DNA from: Acidimicrobiia bacterium
GTDB lineage: Bacteria > Actinomycetota > Acidimicrobiia > Spongiisociales > ZC4RG35
Reading direction: 5' to 3'
DNA length: 8,008 nucleotides
Assembly (NCBI GenBank): GCA_003230435.1
Contig: QIDW01000287.1
Location: forward strand, 1 to 8,008
Of this stretch, positions 1 through 7,189 are shown one piece after another. Made by a program: the position numbers and the translations under genes. Position 1 is the stretch's first letter, and every line of letters begins with the position of its first letter. Below the pieces are notes generated by a model that worked only from the letters and a program-made list of their open reading frames with translations, was not told where the DNA came from and searched no databases.

Positions 1-2
1 CG

Positions 3-983
3 TGGTTGTTGTCGACCTGGAAGCTGGCTCCGGCACTCGCCGCCGGAAACCCGGTGATACTCAAACCTGCCGAATGGTCTCCCCTATCGGCCTCGATTCT
101 GGCCGACCTGGCCGATCGTGCGGGTTTGCCTCCCGGAGTTCTCAACATCGTGCAGGGAATTGGCGAGGAAGTAGGCGCGGCTCTCGTCGGCGATCGGCGG
201 GTACGTCGAATCTCTTTCACCGGGTCTCCAGAAACGGCAAGGCATATCGGTGTCGCCGCCGCCAGGAACATCGTTCCGTTCACGGCGGAGCTCGGAGGAA
301 AAGGCCCGCTCCTCGTGTTTGGAGATGCCGACCTGGAAGCAGCGGCAAGAAAAGCAGCAGGACAGTTCGATGACTCTGGCCAGGTCTGCCTGGCCGGCAC
401 GCGCCTGCTCGTCGAAGCGTCCGTCTCATCCGACTTCCTCGAGCTTTTCAACAGATACACCGACAAACACGTCCTGGGCGACAGCAGGAAACCATCCACA
501 ACGATCTCGCCAATGATCCATCCCGAGCATCTCGACCGGGTAGCCAACTTCGTAGACCGCGCTAGGGAGTCCGGCGACACCATCGTTCGAGGTGGAGAAC
601 GATGGAGAGAGGACGGACTCTGGTACGAGCCGACCCTCATCCGACCGACGTCGAACCACTCCGAAGTCGTCCAACGTGAGGTTTTCGGACCCGTCCTCAC
701 CTATCAGACGTTCCGCGATGAAGCCGAGGCGATCGATCTCGCCAACTCGACCGAGTATGGGCTTTCCGGAATCGTCTACACGGGTTCGGAGGAACGCGCC
801 CACCGCGTCGGGCGCAGCATCCGGGCCGGCACAGTATGGGTGAACACATTCCTGGTACGGGACCTAACCGCACCTTTTGGTGGTTGCGGGATCTCTGGCA
901 TCGGCCGCGAGGGTGGCGACTATGCCCTCGACTTCCACTCCGACCTCAAGACGCTCCAGATCAGCGAAGGATCCGTCTGCTAG
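3..983 (+). CDS. Aldehyde dehydrogenase (NAD(P)+), HpaE-like, 5'-truncated by window edge
   Basis: Oxidises an aldehyde to a carboxylic acid with NAD(P)+ in the cytosol. The frame is open to the left edge, so the first ~150 residues, including the catalytic Asn of the WNFP-type motif, lie outside; the visible TTG at 6 is internal, not a start. Counting that TTG codon as residue 1, the fragment shows the STWK and KPAE cofactor-binding segments, the FTGSPE glycine motif, the general base Glu95 in ELGGKG, the nucleophile Cys128 in SGQVCLAG (33 residues later, normal spacing), EVFGPV, and a C-terminus with PFGG and SGIGREGGDYALDF. KPAEWSP, FRDEAEAI and the GREGGD ending resemble 5-carboxymethyl-2-hydroxymuconate semialdehyde dehydrogenase and its relatives, which act in aromatic ring-cleavage pathways. 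The substrate is inferred only. The last 23 bp overlap the 3' end of the convergent antiporter gene. Family certain; subfamily moderate. Confidence 0.93.
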   Translation, partial: WLLSTWKLAPALAAGNPVILKPAEWSPLSASILADLADRAGLPPGVLNIVQGIGEEVGAALVGDRRVRRISFTGSPETARHIGVAAARNIVPFTAELGGKGPLLVFGDADLEAAARKAAGQFDDSGQVCLAGTRLLVEASVSSDFLELFNRYTDKHVLGDSRKPSTTISPMIHPEHLDRVANFVDRARESGDTIVRGGERWREDGLWYEPTLIRPTSNHSEVVQREVFGPVLTYQTFRDEAEAIDLANSTEYGLSGIVYTGSEERAHRVGRSIRAGTVWVNTFLVRDLTAPFGGCGISGIGREGGDYALDFHSDLKTLQISEGSVC

Positions 984-2226
984 CGCGTCGGGTGGTCGAA
1001 GGCCTCTCCATTTCTGGCATCTCGCGACGGTCTTTCGCCTCGACTCTGCCGGCCAGCCACTTCGATGCCGGCATCGCAGTTACCCCATGTAGAAGCACCG
1101 ATAGGGCGACCGTCAGGAACGTGATGTCAGCGACAAGCGGAGATATATCCGTCATCTCCTCAAACACAACGAGGAGGAATACGGCAGTTGCCAGACCTCG
1201 CGGTCCGAACCAGCCGAAGAACAGCACAGTCGATACCAGCAGTTTCTCTCCAATGAGGGAAATCGCGATTGCTATCGGACGGACCACGAAAAGAGCGACG
1301 AGCGAAACCACCCATGCTTGCCAGGCCACTCCACCGCGTATCAGTTGGTAGATGGGGCCAGCACCGAGAAACACGAAAGCGATCAATACAAGAGCGCGGC
1401 CTTCGGTTTCGGCGAAGTCGTACAGGTATTTGCACTTGGGCCGAACCTGGGCGCCCAACACGGCACCGGCCACGAAGGCGGCCACGAACCCACTACCCCC
1501 GACAACTTGGACCGCAGCGAAAGTCCCCAGGGCGAGAGCCACTGCAGCGATCTTCTGATGAAGCTCGTCCATCCACCCACGTTCGGTAGCGCGGCTGATC
1601 GCCCAAGCCCCGGCGAACCCGAGCACCGCTCCTCCGGCCACTCCGATTCCAACCTCTGTGACAACCAGAAGAACCGACGAGGAGATCGACCTGCCCGCTT
1701 CGGATTCGATCAGGCCGATAGCGATGAACAACGCCGGGAGAGCGAGACCATCGTTCAAACCCGACTCGATGTTCAACGTCTGGCGAATCCTCAGCGGCAG
1801 CACCTCAGACTCCAACACCGGCTCGGCGAGGGCAGCATCGGTCGGAGCCAGAATCACGCCCAATAACAAGGCCGTGCCGAGCGGTATCGCCAGGACCCAG
1901 CCGGATACCACCGCACCCAGGATCATCGCCAGGGGCAGACCTATCAAGAGCATCCTGGCCGGCCATCGGTACTGCCTGTGGATACGGCCGACGTCAATAC
2001 GGGCAGCATCAGTGAAGAGGACCAAAGCGAGCGCCAACTCGAGAAAGGTGAGTGCTGCCGTGCTTCTGACATTTATTGGATCGACAATAAGGACGGCGAT
2101 GAGGATCCCCATCGCGACGGCGACCATGGGCTCCGAGATCGAGAACCTGGCCAATCGCCCGGAGACAGCGACGATCGCAAAGACAGTGGCTGAGACAAGA
2201 ACGATTGTCTCCGCTACAGATTCCAC
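961..2226 (-). CDS. CPA1-type cation:proton antiporter (Na+/H+ exchanger family)
   Basis: Integral membrane exchanger of the PF00999 type, 421 aa, expected to swap Na+ or K+ for H+ across the cytoplasmic membrane. Hydrophobic segments cover nearly the whole length (from about residue 6 to 392), enough for 11-13 helices. The ion-site signatures are visible: T129-D130 in APTDA, E154-S-G-L-N158-D159-G in the next core helix (an ND pair, typical of electroneutral CPA1 exchangers), and GWFGPRG at 338-344 with the conserved Arg343. The cytoplasmic tail is only ~28 residues, rich in charge and ending in a basic RRASRRILR, so no TrkA/RCK or cyclic-nucleotide domain is present. The start is GTG; it lies 3 nt after the stop of the upstream acetoacetate decarboxylase-like gene, and AAGGA overlaps that stop and abuts the start. 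Spacing is too short for a normal ribosome binding site, which favours translational coupling. Transported ion unknown. Confidence 0.92.
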   Translation of the reverse strand: MESVAETIVLVSATVFAIVAVSGRLARFSISEPMVAVAMGILIAVLIVDPINVRSTAALTFLELALALVLFTDAARIDVGRIHRQYRWPARMLLIGLPLAMILGAVVSGWVLAIPLGTALLLGVILAPTDAALAEPVLESEVLPLRIRQTLNIESGLNDGLALPALFIAIGLIESEAGRSISSSVLLVVTEVGIGVAGGAVLGFAGAWAISRATERGWMDELHQKIAAVALALGTFAAVQVVGGSGFVAAFVAGAVLGAQVRPKCKYLYDFAETEGRALVLIAFVFLGAGPIYQLIRGGVAWQAWVVSLVALFVVRPIAIAISLIGEKLLVSTVLFFGWFGPRGLATAVFLLVVFEEMTDISPLVADITFLTVALSVLLHGVTAMPASKWLAGRVEAKDRREMPEMERPSTTRRASRRILR

Positions 2227-2229
2227 TCC

Positions 2230-3033
2230 TTAATTCCCTGCCGGATCTGTGTTGCGCACCAGCGTGGTCCCACCCTTCCAGGACACGCCAACACGGTGGT
2301 AGTAGCCGCCGATCACCTCCAGGGGCTCGAGAAGGAAGAGTTCCTCGGTGGGTGACTCGAAAATCTCGATATCCGCTTCACCTGCCCAAACGTCTGCGAT
2401 CTCCCCGTCGTAACCTCGCATGGTCACCAGCTCGTCCATCGAGGCCGAGCCGTCCGACTCGATGGCCGGCCAGTATCGGTTGTGAAGCATCGGGTGGCCA
2501 TTGACGAAACCGGGCAACGACGCGGTTTCGGTGAGGTCGATCCGCATCTCTGCGATCCGTCGGCCGGCAGCAGCCAGCGTTGCACCAAACTGGCCGCCGG
2601 CTTGCAGACGGGGTCCGGCCCTGCCGATTGTGATCGGCCTCGTCATCCAGATATCTCCGAGTTTCTTGGGATATCCCTGGTGATAACCACGGACCAGTGC
2701 GAAGTCCTTGTCGACCCATATGAAGGGGCAGCGACTCCACGACTCGCCCTCCCACTCGCACCGGATGACGGCAAAGACCTCCTTGTACTGGCTGCGCACC
2801 GGATCGAGAGTCTCCTCCAAGGTGTCTCCAGAGCTCTGCCAATCCGCCCAGATCAGGGCAACTGCACCTGGATCGTCTGTAGCGAGGCTGGCTCCCTCTG
2901 GGAGCAATTCGGCAACACGGTCCGGATGGGTGCGGTACTCGACTGTCAGCATCTCTCCGGAGTAGTGCCAGGGCGGTTCGGGAATCAGCGATGACCTGCC
3001 TGATGCCGTCTTGGGGAAGAGAAAACCGGACAT
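2230..3033 (-). CDS. Acetoacetate decarboxylase-superfamily protein
   Basis: A 267-aa protein of the acetoacetate decarboxylase fold (PF06314). In classical members a lysine forms a Schiff base with acetoacetate and releases CO2 and acetone; other superfamily members act on pyruvate-like oxo-acids as aldolase-dehydratases, so the reaction here is open. The active-site block is intact: Y-x-E at 83-85, then GYHQGYPKKLGD, where Lys123 and Lys124 match the Schiff-base Lys and its pKa-lowering neighbour. The N-terminal HYSGEMLTVEY and LLPEG segment (about 24-46) also fits the family. The ATG at 3033 is chosen because it overlaps the stop of the upstream GS-family gene as TGATG. A longer frame reaching 3096 would lie inside that gene and adds residues unlike the family. 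No Shine-Dalgarno motif is seen, so coupling to the upstream gene is likely. It is the middle gene of the three-gene operon. Confidence 0.9.
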   Translation of the reverse strand: MSGFLFPKTASGRSSLIPEPPWHYSGEMLTVEYRTHPDRVAELLPEGASLATDDPGAVALIWADWQSSGDTLEETLDPVRSQYKEVFAVIRCEWEGESWSRCPFIWVDKDFALVRGYHQGYPKKLGDIWMTRPITIGRAGPRLQAGGQFGATLAAAGRRIAEMRIDLTETASLPGFVNGHPMLHNRYWPAIESDGSASMDELVTMRGYDGEIADVWAGEADIEIFESPTEELFLLEPLEVIGGYYHRVGVSWKGGTTLVRNTDPAGN

Positions 3034-4304
3034 CAAAGGAAAGGCAGGTACTCGGACATCTCCCAGTCCGTCGTCCACTTCTGATAGCGGGCCCACTCGG
3101 CGCGCTTCACCGTCACAAACCCATCTATGTATGCGGGGCTGAAGGCCTCCACGTAGTCGCCGTCTTCCTCGAGAGCATCCAGCGCCGCTCCGAGCGATTC
3201 TGGGGGGATGACGTCGGTGGAAGCCCTCTCTATGCAGTCAAGTGTCTCGACGGGCGGCAGTTCGTAACCCTTCTCGTATCCAAGAAGCGCAGCGGTCAGA
3301 ACAGCGGCCACACCCTGGTGTGGAGCGACGCAGCCGTCGGCCAACCTGTGCTCGATTCTCGTGCCCTGGCCGCGCGCCGGTGGCACGCGGACAGTCACCC
3401 CGCGATGGTCATAACCCCAGTTGGCCCAGTAGCCACACAACGAACCGGGCTGAAGACGTTTGTAAGCGTTCACGGTCGGTGCAAGCAGCGCGGTCATGCC
3501 TACATGATGGTGAAGCATCCCCGCCATCGAGGACCGCGCCATCTCGCTGAGCCCGTCGTCCGCGCTCTCGTCGTAGAGGACGTTCGAACCACTCTCGTCA
3601 TTGAATGAGAGATTCACATGGAAACCCGAGCCACCTCGATCGTTGATCGGCTTTCCCATGAAGGTGAGGAGGAGACCACGGCTGGCTGCGATCTCCCTGG
3701 CCATGACCTTGAACAGGAAGGCATCATCAGATGCACGTAGGGCGTCGGTGTATGCCAGGGTCAACTCGAACTGGCCGTTGTCGTATTCGCTGTTGACCGA
3801 TTCGAGAGGAAGCCCAATTCTCCGGGACGTGACCATGATCTCATCGATGGTGCCGGACGGGTCCACCGCCATCCCGGTTCCGTAGACATAGGCACCCGGG
3901 CTCGCGATAGGCCGCCAACTCCCTTCACCATCGGGCTCGAAAAGGAACGCTTCGAGTTCGATCCCAACCATCGGATTCAAGCCGTGGCTGTTCCACTTCT
4001 CGATGATGTCCTTGAGGACGTTGCGCGGTGCAAGCGGAACGGGGTGACCCAGCCGTGTGATGTCCGGGATAACCACATGTGTCCCCTCCTGCCAGCTTGG
4101 TCGGACGTCACTTCCTTCGAAATTCGCGTCGCAGTCGGGGAGACCCTCCATCATGAGTCCGCCATCGTGTGGTGTCATCACCCGGTCGAAGCCGAGGGTG
4201 AACAGGGAAATGGCGTGAGCCGTGCCTGACTCCGCCTTGTCCGGACGGGCCAGCCCGAGATGGTCGGGCCAGAGCAGTCTGAGTCGTTCGAATTCGATGC
4301 TCAC
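3033..4304 (-). CDS. Glutamine synthetase-family ligase (probable gamma-glutamyl-amine/amide synthetase type)
   Basis: ATP-dependent ligase of the GS catalytic fold (PF00120), 423 aa, shorter than assimilatory GSI (~470). Metal and glutamate/ATP residues are in place: E116-L-E118 in GIELEAFLFE, E173 and E180 in NSEYDNGQFEL, KP then GGSGFHVN with H229, NAYKRL at 279-284, HRGVTVRVP with R301 and R306, and E318/R320 in RIEHR. The adenylylation tyrosine motif (NLY) of housekeeping GlnA is missing; the region around YELPPVE is much shorter. This, with the neighbours, suggests a catabolic or detoxifying enzyme that joins glutamate to an amine, as PuuA, IpuC or aniline-type ligases do. The amine is not identifiable. 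GTG at 4304 is supported by AGGAG at 4309-4313, 4 nt upstream. It is the first gene of the operon, divergent from the PLP decarboxylase, and its TGA overlaps the next ATG. Confidence 0.92.
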   Translation of the reverse strand: MSIEFERLRLLWPDHLGLARPDKAESGTAHAISLFTLGFDRVMTPHDGGLMMEGLPDCDANFEGSDVRPSWQEGTHVVIPDITRLGHPVPLAPRNVLKDIIEKWNSHGLNPMVGIELEAFLFEPDGEGSWRPIASPGAYVYGTGMAVDPSGTIDEIMVTSRRIGLPLESVNSEYDNGQFELTLAYTDALRASDDAFLFKVMAREIAASRGLLLTFMGKPINDRGGSGFHVNLSFNDESGSNVLYDESADDGLSEMARSSMAGMLHHHVGMTALLAPTVNAYKRLQPGSLCGYWANWGYDHRGVTVRVPPARGQGTRIEHRLADGCVAPHQGVAAVLTAALLGYEKGYELPPVETLDCIERASTDVIPPESLGAALDALEEDGDYVEAFSPAYIDGFVTVKRAEWARYQKWTTDWEMSEYLPFL

Positions 4305-4308
4305 ATCT

Positions 4309-4313
4309 CTCCT
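4309..4313 (-). promoter_or_regulatory. Ribosome binding site of the GS-family gene
   Basis: On the - strand AGGAG stands 4 nt before the GTG at 4304-4302. It is the only clear Shine-Dalgarno motif in the operon, so it decides the GTG start and implies that the two downstream genes depend on coupling. Confidence 0.6.
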
Positions 4314-4361
4314 GGTCTGAGCGGATCGTAGATGCGGCGGACCTCGGTGCGCAGTGTGAGA

Positions 4362-4379
4362 TCAAGGCGATAACCTTGA
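4362..4379. repeat. 18-bp inverted repeat (6-bp arms, 6-nt spacer), possible operator or hairpin
   Basis: TCAAGG and CCTTGA are perfect reverse complements separated by CGATAA. The right arm ends 6 nt before the ATG of the PLP decarboxylase. As DNA it could be a dimeric repressor site; as RNA it would form a small hairpin where a ribosome binding site would be expected. The arms are short, so a chance origin is possible. Confidence 0.4.
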
Positions 4380-4385
4380 GTATCG

Positions 4386-5765
4386 ATGAACAGCCACCTC
4401 GAGCCGGACCGAGAACTACGCGACGACCTGACTCAGCAGGTCGTCGCCTACCTGGCCAGTTGGTACGACGGAGCCTCCAACAGCGAGGCATGGGGCGTCG
4501 ATCTCGACCCGGACACCCTTCGCGAGTTGCGCCGACCTCCCACCGAAGAGGGCCGTGATCTGGAGTCGATTCTGTCCGACCTGACCGTCGCCGGAAAGGA
4601 CGGGATCTATCACCTGTCGGGCGGTCACATGTCCTATATCCCCAACGCGGGGCTTTACACCGCGGCCCTGGCCGAGTTCTTAGCTGCGGCTCTCAACCGG
4701 TACACCGGTGTCGCCGGAGCTGTCCCAGGGTTCACCGCCATCGAGCACGGTGTGATCGATTGGATGACCTCTTTGTTCGATCTGGGATCGGAAGCCTCCG
4801 GAGTCCTGCTCTCTGGTGGCTCAATGGCCAACCTCACTGGCATCGTCACGGCGCGCTTCTCTCAGCTCGGCGACGGATTCTCCGCCGGAGTCATGTATGC
4901 AACACCCCATACCCACCATTCGGTTGCCAAGGCCGCCAGGATCGCGGGCTTTCGAGACGACCAGATCGTCTCGATGGACACAGACGCCGATCTCAGGATG
5001 GACATCGGCAAGCTTCAGGAGCGGATTGCCTCCGATCGCAACGCGGGTCGAAACCCGTTCCTCATCATCGCCTCCGCCGGCACCACCGACACGGGCACTG
5101 TCGATCCATTGGATCAACTGGCGGATGTGGCCGCCGAGTCGGACATCTGGTTCCACGTGGATGCCGCCTACGGAGGTTTCTTCCAGCTGACGACACGGGG
5201 GAAAGACGTGCTCCATGGCATCGAGCGAGCCGACACGATCGCCCTCGACCCCCATAAGGGGTTGTCGATCCCGTTTGGGGCCGGTGCACTGTTGGCCCGG
5301 CACGAGACACAGTTGCTCGCGGCTCACCACGGGCGCGGGGGATATCTCACCGACGACGACACTTACATGGGTCTCCGTGACATAGCCTCGTTGGGTCCTG
5401 AGTTGAGCAGACCGTTTCGCGGGCTCCCTGTTTGGTTGCCACTGCAACTTCATGGCGTGGCTCCGTTTCGCGAGGCTCTCGACTCCAGTCTCGATCTCGC
5501 CGAACACGCCTACAACCGGCTGGGCACGATCGAGGGCATCGACGCCAGGTGGGCTCCCGACCTCTCGGTTGTCGCTTTCATGTTTGACGACGACGAAGTG
5601 GGCCGTTCAGCTTGGGAAGCGGTCAACACCGACCGCACGGTCCATATCAGTCCGACGATCATCGAGGACAGATTCGTCCTCCGATTCGCCATCCTCAACC
5701 GACGATCGACGGTCGAGCATGTTGACTACGCCATCGACATCATCGAAAAGACACTGGTCGGTTAG
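4386..5765 (+). CDS. Group II pyridoxal phosphate-dependent decarboxylase (aromatic-amino-acid / glutamate decarboxylase superfamily)
   Basis: Cytosolic PLP enzyme of the PF00282 family, 459 aa, full length. It is expected to remove CO2 from an L-amino acid to give an amine. Signature residues: SGGSMANL (143-150) for phosphate binding, PHTHHSV with His177 at the ring-stacking position, Asp259 in HVDAAYGG to the pyridine nitrogen, and Lys291 in DPHKG as the Schiff-base lysine, 32 residues after the Asp as in DOPA decarboxylase. The ELSRPFRGLPVWLPLQLHG block and the C-terminal VLRFAILNRRST segment also fit. The lysine context is DPHKGL, not the NPHKW of animal aromatic decarboxylases, and no Tyr obviously aligns with their catalytic-loop Tyr, so the substrate and even simple decarboxylation are uncertain. 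The ATG at 4386 lacks a clear Shine-Dalgarno motif and follows an inverted repeat by 6 nt. Divergent from the GS-family operon, which could use its amine product (inference). Confidence 0.93.
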   Translation: MNSHLEPDRELRDDLTQQVVAYLASWYDGASNSEAWGVDLDPDTLRELRRPPTEEGRDLESILSDLTVAGKDGIYHLSGGHMSYIPNAGLYTAALAEFLAAALNRYTGVAGAVPGFTAIEHGVIDWMTSLFDLGSEASGVLLSGGSMANLTGIVTARFSQLGDGFSAGVMYATPHTHHSVAKAARIAGFRDDQIVSMDTDADLRMDIGKLQERIASDRNAGRNPFLIIASAGTTDTGTVDPLDQLADVAAESDIWFHVDAAYGGFFQLTTRGKDVLHGIERADTIALDPHKGLSIPFGAGALLARHETQLLAAHHGRGGYLTDDDTYMGLRDIASLGPELSRPFRGLPVWLPLQLHGVAPFREALDSSLDLAEHAYNRLGTIEGIDARWAPDLSVVAFMFDDDEVGRSAWEAVNTDRTVHISPTIIEDRFVLRFAILNRRSTVEHVDYAIDIIEKTLVG

Positions 5766-5778
5766 CTGAAGGTCCCGA

Positions 5779-7141
5779 TCACCGCGGAGGCGCCCTCGCT
5801 CTGATGTAGACGTGACTCAGGGGGCTGGTCCAGGAGTGGTCACCGTTGGGCAGTCGCTCCAGGCTCCAGGGAGCATGGTGTTTCGCCATGTGGTGATAAC
5901 GACAGAGTGGGCCCATGTTGTCGTTGTGGGTAGGACCACCTCTTGAATAAGGCCTGCGGTGATCGAGGTCACAGTCGCATGCGGGCGACACATGTTCGAT
6001 ACTCGGATTCGATCTCCCGTTTCATGGCGGCGGTGGGGCGTCTCCGGGTGACGTCGCTGGCGATGAGGTTCCCGTCATTGTCGGTAACGGAGAATTGCCA
6101 GGTAGCCCCGGTCTGTCCGGATGCGACCTTGCGAGCGATGTCGGCGACAACCGGGCCATAACCAGCCAGTTCACCAGGGGCGTTGGACAGTTCGGCGAGG
6201 GTGGCGACATCAACATTGAGATGAACAACACCACGATCGGCGCCGATGCTCTTGGCACGAGCCAGCAAGAGGTCGACGAAAACGTCGGCCCGGAGCTGGT
6301 CAATGGTTCGTGGCTCCGTGTCGTTCTTGAGGGCGAGAGCCAACCGATTGACCCTGCGGGACACCGCAGCAGCGTCGTCGGGAGCTATCGAATAGACACA
6401 CTGGTTGGCGGTGCCATCGGGATTGGCGTAGGTCGCCAATCTTCGATCGGCCAGACCCTCCTCATACCCGACTTCGGCACCTTTGGGGTCGGTTTCCATC
6501 ACCCCTCGGGCGAGACGTGCCTGAAGCTGACCGGTAGTCAAGCCTTCCGCTCGATCGAGGACTTTCTCGGACACCGCTTCGATCGTGTCGGATGAAAGGT
6601 GGCCCAGCTGGCTGTCAAATACTTTGACCCGACGAAGATCGATCAGCCCCCGGCGGAACTTCTCCCACACCTGACGCAGCTTCCCGGCGAGACTCAACGC
6701 CAGATCCAGTTCACGTTCGGCCCCACGTCGTGTCAGCGTCAACGCCGAGCCGATCTCGAATGCGGCGTACTCCAGCTCTTCAACATCTCTCACTACCGGC
6801 GCGTCACGGTCCCCCGCGGGTGAGTGGGCCACCTCGACCATGGTCGCCAGCTTTCCGGCATCGTGATGAGAGGAGAGGCGGGCCTCAACCCTCATCAGAC
6901 GGACAGCGTCGTAACCGTTGAGCTTGGTGCGGTCGACGGAAGCGGCGATGGCCGACAGATACGGACCAGGGGGAAGATCCTCCAGAACGGCGGGGAGGAC
7001 ATGACGTTCGGGTTCCACCCAGTCAGTCGATTCGACCTCACGGGTCAACTGGTAGAGCTTGTCGTCGTCGTGACTCTCCCCCGACAAGAGTTCGATCGTG
7101 TCTTGCAGATCGAACATATGTTCGACCGTACGGCATTCCAT
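5779..7141 (-). pseudogene. DUF222-HNH endonuclease (13E12-repeat family), frameshifted
   Basis: Actinobacterial DUF222 protein followed by a C-terminal HNH nuclease, of the kind called the 13E12 repeat family in mycobacteria. The first frame (7141-5969) holds the entire DUF222 part: LTTGQLQARLARGV, EPRTIDQLRADVFVDLLL, GELAGYGPV and RRRPTAAMKREIESEYRTCV. It then runs out of frame into a stop at 5969. The HNH core continues in the next frame down to 5779: CDCDLDHRRPYSRGGP, NDNMGPLCRYHH and the usual WTSP ending. At the junction (about 5986/5987) the family's usual FPGCR-type residues, including one zinc-ligand Cys, are missing, consistent with a 17-nt deletion. The ATG at 7141 is preferred; a TTG at 7153 and an ATG at 7117 are alternatives. 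It lies 48 bp downstream of the P450 gene on the same strand and converges on the PLP decarboxylase with 13 bp between. Host function of the family is unclear. Confidence 0.85.
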
Positions 7142-7189
7142 TCCGCCTGTCAATACCCTTTAACAAAGCTTCTAAATCGTCACCAAGCG
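7142..7189. other. Short AT-richer spacer between P450 and HNH pseudogene
   Basis: These 48 bp are visibly richer in A+T than their surroundings, which would suit a promoter for the - strand HNH gene. On the - strand TTGGTG and TTAAAG lie 17 nt apart, a weak match at best. No terminator hairpin is seen, so read-through from the P450 gene is possible. Confidence 0.3.

Larger units (their letters stand above)
4305..4385. promoter_or_regulatory. Divergent intergenic region between GS-family operon and PLP decarboxylase
   Basis: These 81 bp must hold, or border, the promoters for both directions, unless those lie inside the coding starts. No convincing -35/-10 pair with standard spacing is seen on either strand. 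It contains the GS ribosome binding site near its left end and an 18-bp inverted repeat near its right end. The shared region suggests joint control of the two transcription units; no regulator gene is in the window. Confidence 0.55.

Noticed and set aside
1318..1866. Long + strand frame of 182 codons opposite the antiporter
   Set aside because: It is a shadow of the antiporter in high-G+C DNA; the protein is rich in R, S, H and P with no recognisable domain, while the - strand frame is a clear membrane exchanger.
3034..3096. N-terminal extension of the ADC-like protein by 21 residues to 3096
   Set aside because: It lies wholly inside the GS-family gene, adds residues unlike the family, and the ATG at 3033 makes a standard TGATG junction.
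2991..3608. + strand frame of 205 codons opposite the GS-family gene
   Set aside because: It has no family features, and the opposite strand carries all conserved GS motifs through the same bases.
4821..5507. - strand frame of 228 codons opposite the PLP decarboxylase
   Set aside because: It is a shadow frame; the PLP-binding motifs are all on the + strand.
5766..5778. Terminator between the convergent decarboxylase and HNH genes
   Set aside because: The 13-bp gap has no stem-loop with a T-run that I can see.
5779..5991. Separate small HNH protein starting at GTG 5991
   Set aside because: It begins within the HNH motif, lacks the upstream part of the fold, and continues the DUF222 protein once a frameshift is allowed; a gene fragment is the simpler reading.
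6095..6595. + strand frame of 166 codons opposite the HNH pseudogene
   Set aside because: It is a shadow of the DUF222 region, whose conserved segments are on the - strand; no family features on +.
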